The notes: generated by a model not told the origin, from the sequence alone. A stretch of 64,000 nucleotides of DNA from Camarhynchus parvulus (GCF_901933205.1 NC_044572.1:75017465-75081464); one strand, 5' to 3'; shown: positions 12,346 to 25,662, numbered from the stretch's first letter. A program made the numbers and translations.

Positions 12346-15300
12346 AAGGCTGTATCAAATACTGTTAAATATATATCTATATGCAGAGTTCAACTTTATT
12401 CAAATATTTCAAGTTCTTTGAATGAGGTTAGTGTTAATTTTTTTTGCCTCAAGCTACGTCTCCTTATTACTGGCAGCAGAGTACGATTACTATCTAGCCC
12501 AACTCCATTGAAAATTAGTGTTTGATACTAATGCTTTAATGTTTTATGAGCTTTTTAGGGAGATTCATTAAAATGAGGCTTGGAAATGGGTAAAGAAAAG
12601 GGAGTTCTATGAAAACTGACATAAACCAACCACAAACCAGTGAGGAACAGTCCTGCTAAAACAGGGATAGTGACATGTGAAAGAGGAAACAGCTTTTAAT
12701 GACTATAGCTCATAATCCAGATAATGAAAAAGATATATATTATCCTAAATTATATATAGTTTCAAGAGAATGGGGTGACAGTGAGTTACAACAAACTTCA
12801 GGGGTTAATGAGTTTCCACAGTTTCCCTTCTTGAAGATATATGGGACAATTGCTTTGCCTGAAAAGGAGACTTTTTAACCCTGTGATATTTACATGGGTT
12901 ATGAAACTAACATCAGCTTTCCTAGCAAGACCAATTTGTCCCACCAGACTCTTGTTATCTCTCTGTCATTGTTGTTTTCATAATCTATTTCCTGGACACT
13001 TGTTCTTGCACCTCAGGGTAACATCTTCCTCTTTATAAGGTCTCATTTTCTTCCTAATGATATATGTTTTCCTTTATTCTTTTCCTCTTAGCATTCCCTC
13101 ATTCTTTCTTTCTCTTCACCTACCATGATTCTTCTCCTTTCTTTGATGCTGCAGGGACATCACTTTTTACATTTGGGCCATCTGTGTAAATTTTTCATTT
13201 TTAATTGAAACGAAAACTCCACTGAAGACACTTCAGTGCTCACAAGAATGGGATGTGTGTGCTCCAACAATTCTACTATCTCTTCATCCCTCTTTTCTCT
13301 AGTTTTTAATTGTGTTTGATTGTACAATCTTTGTGTCAGAGGCTGTATCTCACTGTGCAGTAAGTAGCTAGAGCAGTAAGATGTGGTTCTGCATCCAGCT
13401 TTGGAGACTATGTGTGTGTCTAGACTGCAGAAATCTCCTGCTCTTCACTGGCTCATAAAAACAATGCAAAGTTTAAGTCATCTGCCTCAGGATGACATTG
13501 CTTTTGCAAAAGCATACATTTTAGTTAAAAATAAGCAGAGATTACAATGTACATATTATGCTTTTAAATTAGTAACCTTGTAGCATATTTTCAGTGGTTG
13601 CTATTTTCAAGCCACTGTGAAAGCTGCATCTCCTAATAAGTTAATATAGAGGCTAATCTAGTCTTTGCTACTATTTTTTCCTGGCTTCTCTTTTTATTGT
13701 GGCTTGTCATAGGTAAGATAACATAGCATGTTAAAGAATGACTTTCAAGCACTATCTTCTTTTGTATTAACAGAACCTTTCACAAAGGCCCAGTTGTTTT
13801 GTAGAGGTGTAATTTACTGAGATGTGTCAAGGAATATTTGTTCAGGTAATTATTTTGTAGCAAAGTTTTGAGGATTGTCCCTCCTTTGAGAGGGACAAAG
13901 CTTCTTGTTGAACCTTCAAGCCTGGTGGTTTGAGTGGGGAAAAATATTTCCAGGTAGAAAAATTCTACATCGAAATGAAATACAAACCTACCTCCCCATA
14001 CTGATTACTGGAATTTGTATTTAGCAGAGGTCAGGTTTTACAATGCTAATATTGCAATGGAATGTTTAAAGATTCTCTTCTCACCACCAGATGGGAACTA
14101 AAAGAGTTCACATCACGAGACTTGGTCAGATTACTTTAGTAGCAGCTGTGGTTCAGTTTCTGTCAACTGTATCACTTCAGGTTTGAGGGTGAGAGTCTTC
14201 CTGTAAAGATCAGATTTGCTGACATACACCAGACAGTCCTGGGCTGGAGTACCATCTTTCTGCTGCAGATGTCTCAGCTGTCAATATTTTTCAAGGCAAT
14301 GACTGCGTTGGTTGGGATGTGTATGATGTAAGCTTTGTTTACTGTCCTGTGTTGCAGCAGAGTGGGATTTGGGGTCCGTGGGTGCTGAAGTCTGTCTCTG
14401 TACTGTTGTACTGGATGGCCCACACCTGGAACCACAGCTCAGATGCAAACCTTTATGGAGATATTCATAAGAAAGTTCATAAGATGTCTGAGATTAAAAA
14501 TAAGAAATTGTTGAAGCAAAATTCTGTCTACCATATAAGTTTAAAAGTTGTGTATTTAGGTACCAGAATTATGTGCTCTCTCAACTTTCAGAGTACAGTA
14601 TATTTGGAGCAGTCTCCAAAACTGATGATAAATACTCAGTTAAATGACTTGGATAAATAGTTTTTGTTTCCACATTTGGGTCAGATTTATTATTCTTTTC
14701 ATGCATGCATTTACTCACTGACTGCATTAATACTTTGTCCAGCACACCAAATACGCTTACAAAATGCCATTGTGACTGACTTGATTAGTAAAACGCTTGA
14801 AACATTTTTTTTTCCACTAAAGGTAAATAGGTAAGCAAACCCATTCCTTTTTCAGAAAACATACATGACTTTTGACATTTCTTGATCAACAATATACTCT
14901 TGCATTGATCCCATCATCCAGCTTTTTGAACTAGGTTATTTGACCTGGAGTCTATAAGCATTAGGTAGGCTCCTGGCTGCTGTTCTCTGAAGGCTGCCAG
15001 CAGGTGCTAAGTGTAATTGTAAATGCAGCCACACATTTGCCAAACACTTGTCTGTGGCCATTTATTAATTTCACAAAAATTTTGGTTTGTTTATGGAGTT
15101 CAAATACTACCTACAGGACTTGGCTTGAAGTGGAGACCTAGATTCTGACTTCCTTTCCCTTTTCCTTGTTTGTTCCGCAGTCCCCTTGGACTATTTATCC
15201 AGTTAGTTAGTTAGTTATTCTGCTGCATTTCTGTATGTGGAGCAGAGGTGATAGTTTAAGCAGCTCTCTTAAAAGCCAAGTATGAAGATAACAAAGTACA

Positions 15301-16599
15301 TTTTTTAAGAACCTCCTTGGCATTCTATCCTCAGGCATGCTGGCTCTGTGTGTGTGTTACAGACTTTCATATATCTGCTTTATACTAAGGTTAATGCATA
15401 ATCTAAAAAAAAAAATACTCCATTCCATTGTTCATTTTTCCTTTTTAAGAAAATGCTGAAAATAAAAACAATATTGTTAAATTGAAAATTTAATTACAGA
15501 TTTCTAAGAATACCTATAGCATGAAGAAAAGTTAGAAACTAGTATTTCTTTACTAGATTTTCATTGTCTTGAACAGTCTGAGCAGAATTTTACACAATAC
15601 TTCTGCTAGAAAGTATTTGATGATTAAGCCATTCTGCCAAATCTGAGTTCATTCAAATTTTTGCAACAAGCTTTCTATAAAAACCCTTCTAGTTCAAATA
15701 ATATTTCATTCATTAAACTGGAGTAATAATTATATAACAAAATTAAAAGCCATCATCTTTCCACTTAGGAGCCTTGTATGTTTGCTTGTTAAGTGTCTTT
15801 TCAATTCTCTCTAAAATATTAATAGTATTCATGGTACTTGTTTGCCATAATTTTAAATATGTAACTATATCTCTTACAAAATTTCATTTACTGTCACAAG
15901 GAGCACTTTTTATTCCTTTATTCCTACTATTACTCTAAGTAGTAATAATTTTGGACATAAGTTAACACATCCAGTGTATATCTATCTCACTGTAACTCCA
16001 AACAGATGTTATAGAAGTCCTGATTTACACTGTTAAGAGAAGGAAAAAAGTAGCTCTATGCCTTTCAATAAAGGTCCTGACTGATGAGCAGACCTCTCTG
16101 TAGAGCTGTGTTTCATATTTTCATAATGAAATAGCCTGTTGGTTTTTGATTTGTTTTTTATTTTTAAATCTGACCTCCTACATAGTGACACTCAGATTTT
16201 CTGTAAACCAGAATTTTTTGCAATTTAGCCCTTCCTCCTCTGAACTGCTACTTGAAGGAGAATGTGTCAAAAAATAAAGCGAATAAACGTGATATACATG
16301 GCTTCTACTTGAATGAGTACATGAGTCAGAATAAATACAGAGTGTGAGAGGTGGTGTTGAAAACGTAAGTGCTGATAAGGAAAACACTCAAAATAATTTG
16401 AGTGCTAATTTGATAATTAAAATGCTTTTTAAAGAGCATCACTTGACTCTGATGTTTTTGTGATTCAGTGTAAAAATTGCTATCCCATTTTTTTGATCCT
16501 CACTGCATATAAATCTAATAAAAGCTTCAGACACTATCACTTTCTTCTGCATTTGTCCTCGTGTCTCCTCATCTCATCCCTATCGTCCTCTTTTTATTA
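12346..16599. other. Non-coding stretch
   Basis: No gene or clear transposon is seen. Minor content: a pyrimidine-rich strand at about 13040-13145, a short TTAG repeat near 15203-15218, and AT-rich filler elsewhere. The 113-codon frame at 14319-14660 has no recognisable domain. Confidence 0.55.
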
Positions 16600-16800
16600 T
16601 TATTTGTAAATGTCCTTTGTTAATGCGCAGAATGTGTAAGCAACTCTTTCAGGTGCATCAATGGACTTCAATCCCACTCTGCATTACCCATCAGACGCAG
16701 CACATAGCAATTACCTGTCATTCTTTCTCACCCTGAGTGCCAAAATTTATCTGTCAAGGACATATTTGTTTTCCAGCAGCCAAGGATGGGAGTAATCCTA
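16600..16800. promoter_or_regulatory. Possible conserved non-coding element
   Basis: This block is less AT-biased and less repetitive than its surroundings. It contains clustered motif-like words such as 'ttaatgcgcag', 'cattaccc' and 'gcaattacctgtca' (homeodomain-like TAAT core next to an E-box-like CACCTG/CAGGTG variant). This is an impression from texture. Only an alignment with other birds could confirm it. Confidence 0.22.
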
Positions 16801-16885
16801 GGCTAGGTAGACAAGATACTATGTATGGCAGGATGGAGCGGAGTCAACAGAGAAAGCGATTGGATGATTTTAATAGTTAAAGAGT

Positions 16886-17210
16886 AAAAAAAAAAAAAAA
16901 AACAAAAAAAACCAAGAGAAGAACAACAACAAACAAACAAAAACTCAAAGAAAAAAACTACCAAAAAGTACCCCCCAAAGGAACTAATAAAACAAACCCC
17001 AACACAACAAAACAAATAAATGAAAAACCCACCAGAGAAATAGAATCCCAAAAAACCCCCCAGAAAATATTACAAAGTAGCCAATTTTTTTTTGTTTATT
17101 TAATTTGGTTTGGGTATTTTTGGTCTGGTAGAAATATTTTTCTCTAAGCCTGTTATTTAAACTGGGTGGGTTTGTTTGTTTATTTGGTTTAACTTTTTTT
17201 TTTTTTTCCT
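16886..17210. repeat. A/C-rich then T/G-rich low-complexity region
   Basis: A run of 17 A starting near 16887 is followed by about 150 bp built almost only of A and C (aacaacaacaaacaaacaaa style, then cccccc and aaccccaac). It then switches to T/G-rich sequence near 17085-17205 (ttttttttgtttatttaatt, tgtttgtttatttggttt) ending in a T run. The apparent 82-residue frame on the minus strand here is an artefact of this composition. Confidence 0.8.
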
Positions 17211-19616
17211 GGAACTGCCTGGAGCACTGTCTTTCAACAAACAGTGGGCATTTTTTGCAAATGTTTTCTAAAGGTCACTCTTTTTTAATCAACTCACTTT
17301 TTCTGTAATAATTGTATGACATTTTTTGCCCTATTTGTGATCAAAGAGCATGAATACTTTGAATAGAAAACTCACACACTTACTGTGTTTCTAAATGTTG
17401 ATGTTACAGTTCTGTGCAAGGCTGGAAGGGGGTTGCTGAACAACCAGAATTATCATTCCCTTCTCATTACCTAGTGGCCATACAATCCTTATTGTGGTAC
17501 ACGCCTAGGGATGCTAATTCAGGTAAAAATTGCAAGGTGCTATTTAAATTTTGTCTTGAGTGGAAGGTCTCACAACTATTTCTAAATGTGTCTTCTGTCC
17601 AGTCAAGGCATGAATGCAGTTCATGTTCATGTACCTAGTGACAGATGATGATTTTAACTAATTTAATAAATATAACTTGATATAATCTCACTTATTTGAT
17701 TAAGAGCAGCTGGAGCTGGTTGCCATGCACCCTGCCTCAGTTGTTTCTAATAGTGCAGGTTCTACCAGCCAAAACACAAGTGGATCTACCTAAAATGATT
17801 TGAATGCAGTGTTTAGGTGTATCAGACATTTCTTTTTCTACCAGCTGTTCTTTAGGTTCTCTTTGGACAAATATCATGGCAGAGAAATAATTTCTTATCA
17901 TTTCAAACGGGATGTTTGGGATCATTTTTGACTCTGCCTCTTTGTGTCTGTATGTCTTATGCAAAAATGATTAAGAGTAGAGGTCTTGTGCCATCTAAAA
18001 TTTTTGAAGATACAGGTTCTAGAGGTTAGATCTATGTGTGTTGTGTGGCTTACCTGCTCATCTTGTTTTCAGATTTTAATTCTGAAGAAAAAAGATCTGA
18101 TATTACTGATTACCGCAGTTAAACTAGCCATTTTAGGAGTCTTTCTTCTGAAGTCTGTGATAGGATATGTCCCCCTCCCCAATAAAAATAAACAACAGTA
18201 TTTGTTTTGGAAAATGTGTTGCCTTCATACCTCTTTAGTGCTAATCACCTAGAAAATTTTCTTTCTTGCAAAGGAACAAAACTTGTGTCAAATGGGTTTT
18301 GTTTTCATAGGGTATGTGGATATATTTTTTTTTAAGTGCACTTCATAAGGCATAAATGTGATGTTTTAAATAGCTTGTCAGGAAAAAGAAGTGATTTTTA
18401 ATGCAGATCTATGAAATAGATGCTCTTTATTAGCATCAATACCCCTGAAGGCAAACATCTGAAAAGGCAAAGAGCACCATAACACCAAGATGAATGTTCT
18501 GAGTAGGATGCAAGGCAAAATGTAATACAAGTAAATAGAGAAACACTTCCTGTAAAAAAAAAGTATCAGTAATCAAAATTATTGTTCTATTTTTTAGTTT
18601 ATTTGCAAATCCCTAATAAGACATTGAGGTTTTTCTAATATTAAATGTTTTTTTCTCTTTAATGACTTTCAAAATGTTTTTAAATATTTATTTTTTATTC
18701 TGAAAATAATTAGGAATACAAATGAAATACATAATGTGTATTTTCTTTATTATGCAAAATTCTATTGCTCTATTACTGAAGCAAAACACAGCCCCAGAAA
18801 TGAAAACTAATTCTAAGTAATCATTTGAAATACCACTTTATAATTCTTTATGAGAGTATAATCCCATGTATGTTGGAATTTGATATTCTAAAATTGTAAA
18901 AATTCTGAAGCTCTCTGTGAAACCAACTGTTATTTGATAATCATTTGCGAGGATTTTGTAATTGGATAATCTTATTCATTCCTCTTTGAGGCATTAAACT
19001 ATGTTTTATGAAAGGTATTGTGAAAGGAGCACTGCTCAAGTACTATAACCTAGTTTTAATTTCATTAAAAAGCTTATCTATCATGTTTACCAACCCCACA
19101 AGTAAAAGAAATTTTAGAGTCTGCTCAATACATTGCCACATAAATAAAAAACCTACAGAAGTATTTGGTAAGCTCTGGTTTACAGAGCAGGCAAAATTCA
19201 GAAGGGTCAACATGGATGGAAAATGAATTTAACCTATTATTTCATCAGGAGCTGGATCAGGCTATGGCTGTGAAGCACACTGGATATGATTGATAGAATT
19301 AGAAAATCTAACTGAGCGGGTAGGTTTGATCAGCACTCATGAGAGTTTTGAAGTTTCATGGAATGTCTAAACAGAGTCTTAGAACAATTAAGTCATGATT
19401 TCTGCTGTACTCTGATGTCTGGGATTGAAGTGTCATTCAGTGGCTAGGATGTTGAGTAATAGACAAGATCCTGCTTCAGTCATTAAACCAACGTGCCAAG
19501 TGTGGGACAGTGCAGCACCTCTGACTGAGATTACGTGAGAATGTGATTACTTATGTGATGCCATCAAGAGCTGCTGAGCTTTTTGTCTTGGACAAATTGA
19601 AGTTTATAAGTACTTT
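17211..19616. other. AT-rich non-coding stretch
   Basis: No gene, exon or identifiable repeat is seen. Small frames at 17414-17638, 17737-17964 and 17986-18252 have no recognisable features. Confidence 0.55.
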
Positions 19617-20140
19617 TGGCAGGTTGACCTTGGCTGGATTCCAAGTGTCCTCCAAATCGCACTATTACTCCCCAGCTGGAAAGTGAAGAGAAAATAAGAT
19701 AAAAAACAACTTGTGGGTTGAGATAAGGCAGTTTGCTAAAGCAAAAGTGAAAGTTCGCATATGCACAACAAAAGAAAAACTTTTTTCTCTACTTCCCATC
19801 AGCAAGTGTTGTTCAGGCCTCTTTCAATGTAGCGGTTGCTCTGGAAAGAAAATATTTTAAATTAAAAATGTCCTCCCTTCCTCCTCCTTTCTTTAGCTTT
19901 CATATCTGAGCAGATGTCATATGGTATGGAATATCCCTTTGGTTATTTTGTGTCAGCTGGCCTGGTTGTTTGCCATCCCAGGGTCTTGTCCACCCCCAGC
20001 CCCTTGATGTGGGAAATGCTGAGAGACAGCAGTACCCAAAGCCCTGGTGTGTTATCAACACCTTTCCAGCTACCAATGAAGAGAACAGCACTGTGATGGC
20101 TGCTGTGGGAAAATGAACTCTGGCTCAACTAGACTTGATA
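19617..20140 (-). mobile_element. Degraded ERVL-type LTR fragment
   Basis: Several landmarks of the abundant avian ERVL-class LTR appear in the expected order on the plus strand, which is the reverse orientation of the element. They are a 'ggttgaccttggctgg' start region; 'cttgtgggttgagataagg' at about 19710; 'tgtcatatggtatggaatat' at 19915-19934 followed by 'ccctttggttattttg'; 'cagctggcctgg'; 'tccacccccagcc'; and 'tgttatcaacacc'. The same landmark series recurs in the LTR at 51145-51721, including the catatgg-t-ggaatatcc and gttatcaacac words. This copy is more diverged and has internal losses, so it is older. No target-site duplication was found. LTRs carry promoter and polyadenylation signals but no protein. 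Confidence 0.75.
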
Positions 20141-20150
20141 CAGTACTGAA

Positions 20151-22009
20151 ATTATTGTTATTCTCTGCCAAAACTCCTTTGCCTTAAAAAAAACCAAAAA
20201 AAAATTAAAAAAAGATTAAAATAAAATAGACAAACTTAGTTTGTCTCATTTTCCCCACACACGTTGCCAACAAAGAGATCTGTTTCCAGCTTTTGGAGAG
20301 TTGTCCATCTGCCCAACATAAAAGTCAAGAGACTGTTTCCTTTTTTCATTTATCCCAACCCAGCAAACCATGGTTAGTGGGTTAATATACTAACCACTGC
20401 TTTTTGGGAGTCATGTTTCCCTCCACAGGTCCTTAACATCATTTTCCCTTTCCTGTTCCTAAGGAAGTAATGAGTCACTGTCTCAGGACCTAACTCATAT
20501 TTTTACGAAAGATTGGCTTGTGATCACAAATTTCCATAATGTCAGATACTAATTCCAGGGATTATCATAGGCATAAATAGGAGCATTCTCAGTTTGCATT
20601 AAGGATTGGTGGGGGAAGAGGGATTGAGGCTATATATCTTCTTGAATATGGAAGCAGTATATTTATTTTCAATAACAGTGGTAGACAGTAATTACAGCCT
20701 TTGCTCATTCTCCTGCCTCAGGGGAACTGAACTGCTGATGGTTTAGGGGAGGCTAAGCTGCTACTGGCTGCTGCCATTTAACACTTAGGGTCCTTTGAAA
20801 CAGTTTGTGAACTACTTCTCCTTCCTTTTTCTTGTTTCTTTGATTTTCCTGATGAATATGTTTTTGGAATGCCCTTTAAAGCAAGTTCAGATATCTGTGC
20901 AAATAATATCTCCTAAACACCTGAAGGAGACCAGCAAACATAAATCATTAGTTCAAGAGAGTCTGTCTCTAACAAATTCCCCCTCCTCCCCGTAACTGGA
21001 TGCCCTTGATTAAACAGCAGTTAATATGTACTTATAAATGATGATTTTTATTAATATTCCCATGCAGCTGTAATGTTTCTTCTCTATTGCTCTCAGTCTT
21101 CCTAATGCCAAAGAATGAAAATTTAACCAGTGTTGGTTTTTACCATCAAGAGCAAGAGAGTTCCTATTGTGTGTATATGTCAGTAAATGTGTTTGAGAAA
21201 AGGAAGTGGCATTTCTGTGAGCATGCACATGTATGAGCATCTTGGTTTTGTATATTACTGTCAGAGCAGTGTTTAAAGTTAGTGCAATGGGATGTTGGCA
21301 TATTCATCCAGTCTTTACACACTTTGTATGCCCCTCAGGCTCTGATTAGACGTTACATAATGGTTTTTAATTTTTAATTGTTCATTTCCTGTTATTTCTT
21401 CTCTCTAAAATCACATGATCCACCATTCTTTCCAAGTACTACTGTTGCCATTGTCCCAGGACAGGCAGGCTTCCTACTTAAAAGACTCCTCCTTTCCTTT
21501 CCTGTTCCTGTGCTTGACAGTTACCCCTCAGCACCCACTTTAGAACAGACACCAAGTCAAAGGAATAAAAGAGGATATGTCAGATCAGCTCATCTTAAAG
21601 AGCTTCTATATTACACTCTAGCCAAGTGTGTTCACATGCTGTTCTTAAAAAGCTTTGTTCATTCTTGTGTATGGTTTCTCTTCCTGTGTGGCTGTTATAA
21701 AGGGTAATAATAGATATATGTACATATATATCTTTATAATATATTTATTTACCCATATAATGGGTAAATGCAATGAAAGAAAAAAGAACAGTCTAATTGC
21801 ATATCATAATTCTTTTAAGTCAGGGTGAAACCAGCCCTTTAAAATGTCTTTAGTATTATCGGCAAAGTGGGATTTTATTCCACTGTTTAGAAGGCTGATG
21901 GATTTACAGGACCCAAAGAAATAAGAGTTTTGTAGAATAGTCCAAAAGAGAATGTAGTGGTACAATAGAAGGATTAATTGTGAAAGTAATCATGTTAGTT
22001 TTCTAATTA
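20151..22009. other. Non-coding stretch
   Basis: No gene is seen. It holds an A-rich patch at 20185-20230. A 9-bp inverted repeat, atttaccca/tgggtaaat, lies at 21747-21755 and 21761-21769 with a 5-nt loop. It sits next to an AT-only palindromic patch at about 21710-21745. Confidence 0.55.
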
Positions 22010-22400
22010 TTCAAATCTTAATTACAACTGTGTTGGCCCAATTAGTTCAAAACACAAGGCTAATGTTAGGGTTGGGTGGATACTCAGCATCTGTGCATAA
22101 GTAAGAGGCATCTGTTGCCAAGTGGTGGAGCGATAGAAAGCGTCAACTCACCAGCTGTGAAGTCAACAAAGCTCTTAAAAAGTAAATTTGAGCCAACACA
22201 ATGATTTAGCACCCTTGGGAGCATGTAAATCTTATCACACATGTATACTTTAGCTAGTTGTTGTCACCTAGTGGGACTGAAATCTAGAGCAACTATGCAT
22301 ATTTAAGTCTTTATCTGCTTTTAAACATGCCCTGCCTGACAGGGATCTGCAATCTGACAGTGATATTTTTGCCTGACAGTGCTGCAGTGGTGTTTTATTA
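22010..22400. promoter_or_regulatory. Possible conserved non-coding element
   Basis: The sequence is complex and balanced in composition. It has motif-like words: 'cccaattagttc' (homeodomain-type), 'atgcatatttaag', and a repeated 'gcctgacag' near 22336 and 22371. There is no open frame. This is a texture-based suggestion only. Confidence 0.2.
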
Positions 22401-24050
22401 GTTTTTTTTTCTTTTTTTCCTTGAACAATCTAGAGAACAAAATATTGTTAAGCTGTTCAGAATATGCATTGCCTGAAGGTTTTCCAGCATTTTACAAGTA
22501 TTAGATATAGATAAAAGAATAGAAAAAAGTGAAGCATTAAGAGGAATATCTTGTTTAAAAATTGTTGTCTTTTCTTTCCTGGTACAAGTTTTGTAGGAAA
22601 ATGTTAAATATCCATTGTACCTTGTACTTTGTTTATTCCTATCAATTCCAGAAAGACAGGATTTCTATGATTCTGACTATTGATACTGATCTTAGTAATT
22701 TCTAGTATTGCCTACAGAGACTAGGGATATTAATAGTGTTGCTAACTTTACAATGGTATGTTTAATATTTATGCATTATTAACATTTAATGGTAACGTGT
22801 AAACTTTACTGAAAGATAATCAATTGGCAGCAAGAAGAAGAGAAGAAAGTGAGCATTAAAACCTAAGATGGAATTATATTGAACACTAATGCATTCACTT
22901 ATGACCTAGTTCTGAATGTTATAGATCCTTTGTCAGTGACTTCATTTGCATTACTTTCAAGTTTTTATTTATTCACATATCACAAAATACAGATGGAGGA
23001 GTGTTTAGATTCATTGTAGTCTGATAATGTTGTTAATTTACGTGAAATGCATGGAGGTTGTTATTCTACTGCAGTGCAATAGAAAATAATCTCAACTTTC
23101 AAGATTGCCTTCACAAGAATTTTCAATTACATTAAAATAAAATTAAACTGAGTTATAGGGCATTTCAACAATTCTGGGTCCAGGTTTCTTCATTTGCAAA
23201 TTGTGAGGAGAGAAAGTTTTTTATTTCCTTCCTGTTTGAGCCAATATCTTTTAAGGTATGGTTTGTGCTTTAATACAGAGACCTTTGCTTAAAAAAAAAA
23301 AACAACAAATTATGCCTGTATGGCAATGCTTGATCTATTCTATTAAAGCAGCAATCTGGCTGGACCACAAAAGCCAAGCAACTCAACCTGCTTGTATAAA
23401 AATGAGATGTAATGAAGTGTAAACTTTATTGGTTGTAAACTGAGCACTTAGATGAGTTGGAAAGCATTTTTTTAAGCTCACAATTTATTTAGGTGTTTCA
23501 ACATCTGCATAGTCACAAAACAAATTCAGTAGTTCTTCACATTATACTGAAATTTGTGTATAATTGTGTGTGCAGTGATGTAATGAGACAGAAAGTAGTA
23601 CTACATTACATTTAGCTCAGGTCAGCTGACCAATTTTGCTTGTAGTTGTGAGACTTCATCAGAAGCTTCTGGAAGCTCTAATGCTGCCACCTCCACCAGG
23701 GAGTCACAAGTGCCACGTGTCTTACTATAGTATTGCTGCAAATAGGAAGGAGGAGCATAGTGAGACACAACCATTAATTGCATGTGCTCTAGTGCTTTGG
23801 ATTTCAGCTTCCTGTTGCATTTGTGGCTATATTTCACCTGCAAAATGTTCTTTCTTTTTAAATCATATTGACAATGTGAATAGCATGTGTGTACTTTAAC
23901 TAAACAACTTACCAATTCGAGTGGGCTGCCTCAGCTGTAAGGCATGAACTCAGAAGTGATAAAGCATGGCACTGCTTCAGTGAAATGGAATAAGAAATCA
24001 TTTTGACAGAGCTTAGATCTTGGTCTGAGCTGTTGAATGGGTTTGGTTGT
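22401..24050. other. AT-rich non-coding stretch
   Basis: No gene or identifiable repeat is seen. A T-rich patch lies at 22400-22425 and an A run at about 23291-23302. The overlapping opposite-strand frames at 23622-23915 have no recognisable domain. Confidence 0.55.
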
Positions 24051-24084
24051 GGGATTTATTATTTCCCACCCCCCCGCCGGCCCC
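24051..24084 (-). other. Potential G-quadruplex motif
   Basis: On the minus strand 24065-24084 reads GGGG, CCGGC, seven G, T, GGG. It can be parsed as four runs of at least three G with loops of 5, 1 and 1 bases. A 6-bp inverted repeat, gtggga/tcccac, brackets its left side (about 24050-24069). This is an isolated G-rich island in AT-rich DNA. Confidence 0.4.
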
Positions 24085-25340
24085 TTTCCTTTCAAGGTCA
24101 ATGTTCCTTATTTTTTGTGAAGCACATCTTACATGACAGTACCAAAAGAAATGCAGCCTGGCTGGGTTAGTGCTTTTGGGGTCAAAGTGGATTCCTGAAT
24201 GCAAGGAAACAGCACCTGAGTAGTAGTGTTCACAGCCACCCCATGAAGACAAACAGTGACTGTACATCAGATGGTCAGACTAAGTATTTTTACTAGGGGC
24301 ATGTTATGAAGGATTTTGAAAGTAAATATTTTAGTCTATAAGTAAAGGAAATACTCTCTCTTTTTAACTCAACTGCATGGAATTAAAAGAGAGTGGAAGT
24401 GCTGTGATCATAGAATATTCCATGCTCCTTTAAGCACAGAGGAAAATAATGCTTCCTTTGCCTCTTCCATTCTACGTGCTGAAACAATGGTAAAGCATCA
24501 GTCTCATGTAAATGATAGTAGAATAACTTTATCTAACCCTTGACCCAGCACAACTTTTTGTGACATATACTTTTACATAAATACCACATTTGTGGGTAAA
24601 AATTGTGACAAGTTAGAGCTTGTCTCAAAATCAAACTCCTATATTCAATGGATGTCAGCTCTTAGATTTTACTTTGTGATAAAATACTGAATTTTACCTA
24701 AAACTAATGAGGTACAATAGAGTAGACAGAGCATTTAGTCTGACAGGATCATTTCAGTAAGATGGTATTTCTTTAAATAATTTCTGCCAAAGCCAAAGGA
24801 TCCCTCTCTTATAATTTTATTCTATTATATTCAAATTGTCATTTTTTGTAAGGCTTTCTTTCTGAAGACCATTTGGGTTACATTAGCAGTTGAAGTTTGA
24901 AAATGCACCTTGAAACCTCATGCAGCATGAAGTTTCAACAAACTCCTATCAATGTATCACGTGTCAAACATACAAACTAAATCAAGTAACTTCAGTGAGG
25001 TTATTCCATAATGTTATAAGTTTCCATAAGAACAGCTAATGTCAATATCTGTCTGGTAGAATCACATCAGCATTTTCTGCTGCTTCAAATTGAATTGTTA
25101 TGGTAAGGTAAGTGAAAGAAATTATAAAATGTAATATGCTTGGATGTCTAGTCATGCTGTTTAAAAGCATCACTAAAAGCTGTTCACACTGAGGTCAGTG
25201 ACACATGCTGGGATGATTCCTTAAATAAGTTTCATCAAGTGTACTAACTTTAGAGTAGCTATTTAATTTTAAATTATACCATAAAAAAATATCAGATTTT
25301 GATTCAGTGAAACTTTTGTAATATTGATTTCAGCGATACT
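24085..25340. other. AT-rich non-coding stretch
   Basis: Nothing identifiable as a gene or repeat is seen. Confidence 0.55.
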
Positions 25341-25386
25341 GGATGAAGATCTGATAGGTATTAGGATGAAGATCTTAAACGTATTA
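25341..25386. repeat. Two-copy tandem duplication, 23-bp period
   Basis: The word 'ggatgaagatct' occurs at 25341 and again at 25364, each followed by a related 'gtatta' segment. This is a small imperfect tandem duplication of 23 bp. Confidence 0.7.
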
Positions 25387-25438
25387 GGAGGCTGTGTACT
25401 TTCTTTGTTTATGACAATTTTCTTGTATTGTTTTGCAG

Positions 25439-25662
25439 CTGAGTTTTTCCGCTGAAAATCTTGAGACATGAGCATACTAGTACAGAAAGTGTACGGTGAT
25501 AAAGACAGGGAGAAAAAGAATATTCTGACCATGGCAGACAAGTGCTTCTATTTAATTGGTGTTGACTATTTTATGTCAATGAACTTCAACTTCTACAGTG
25601 TGCGATCACTAAGAAGAAACTGGTTTTATAATGTCCTGCACAATAGTTCAGTATCTGTTTAA
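25439..25662 (+). other. Weak candidate exon with short reading frame
   Basis: A polypyrimidine-like stretch ending 'ttgttttgcag' closes at 25438. An ATG at 25468 then opens 64 codons to a stop at 25662. The predicted peptide is rich in aromatic and basic residues, with no domain, signal peptide or transmembrane segment that I recognise. Acceptor-like strings are common by chance in T-rich DNA, so this is weak. Confidence 0.12.
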
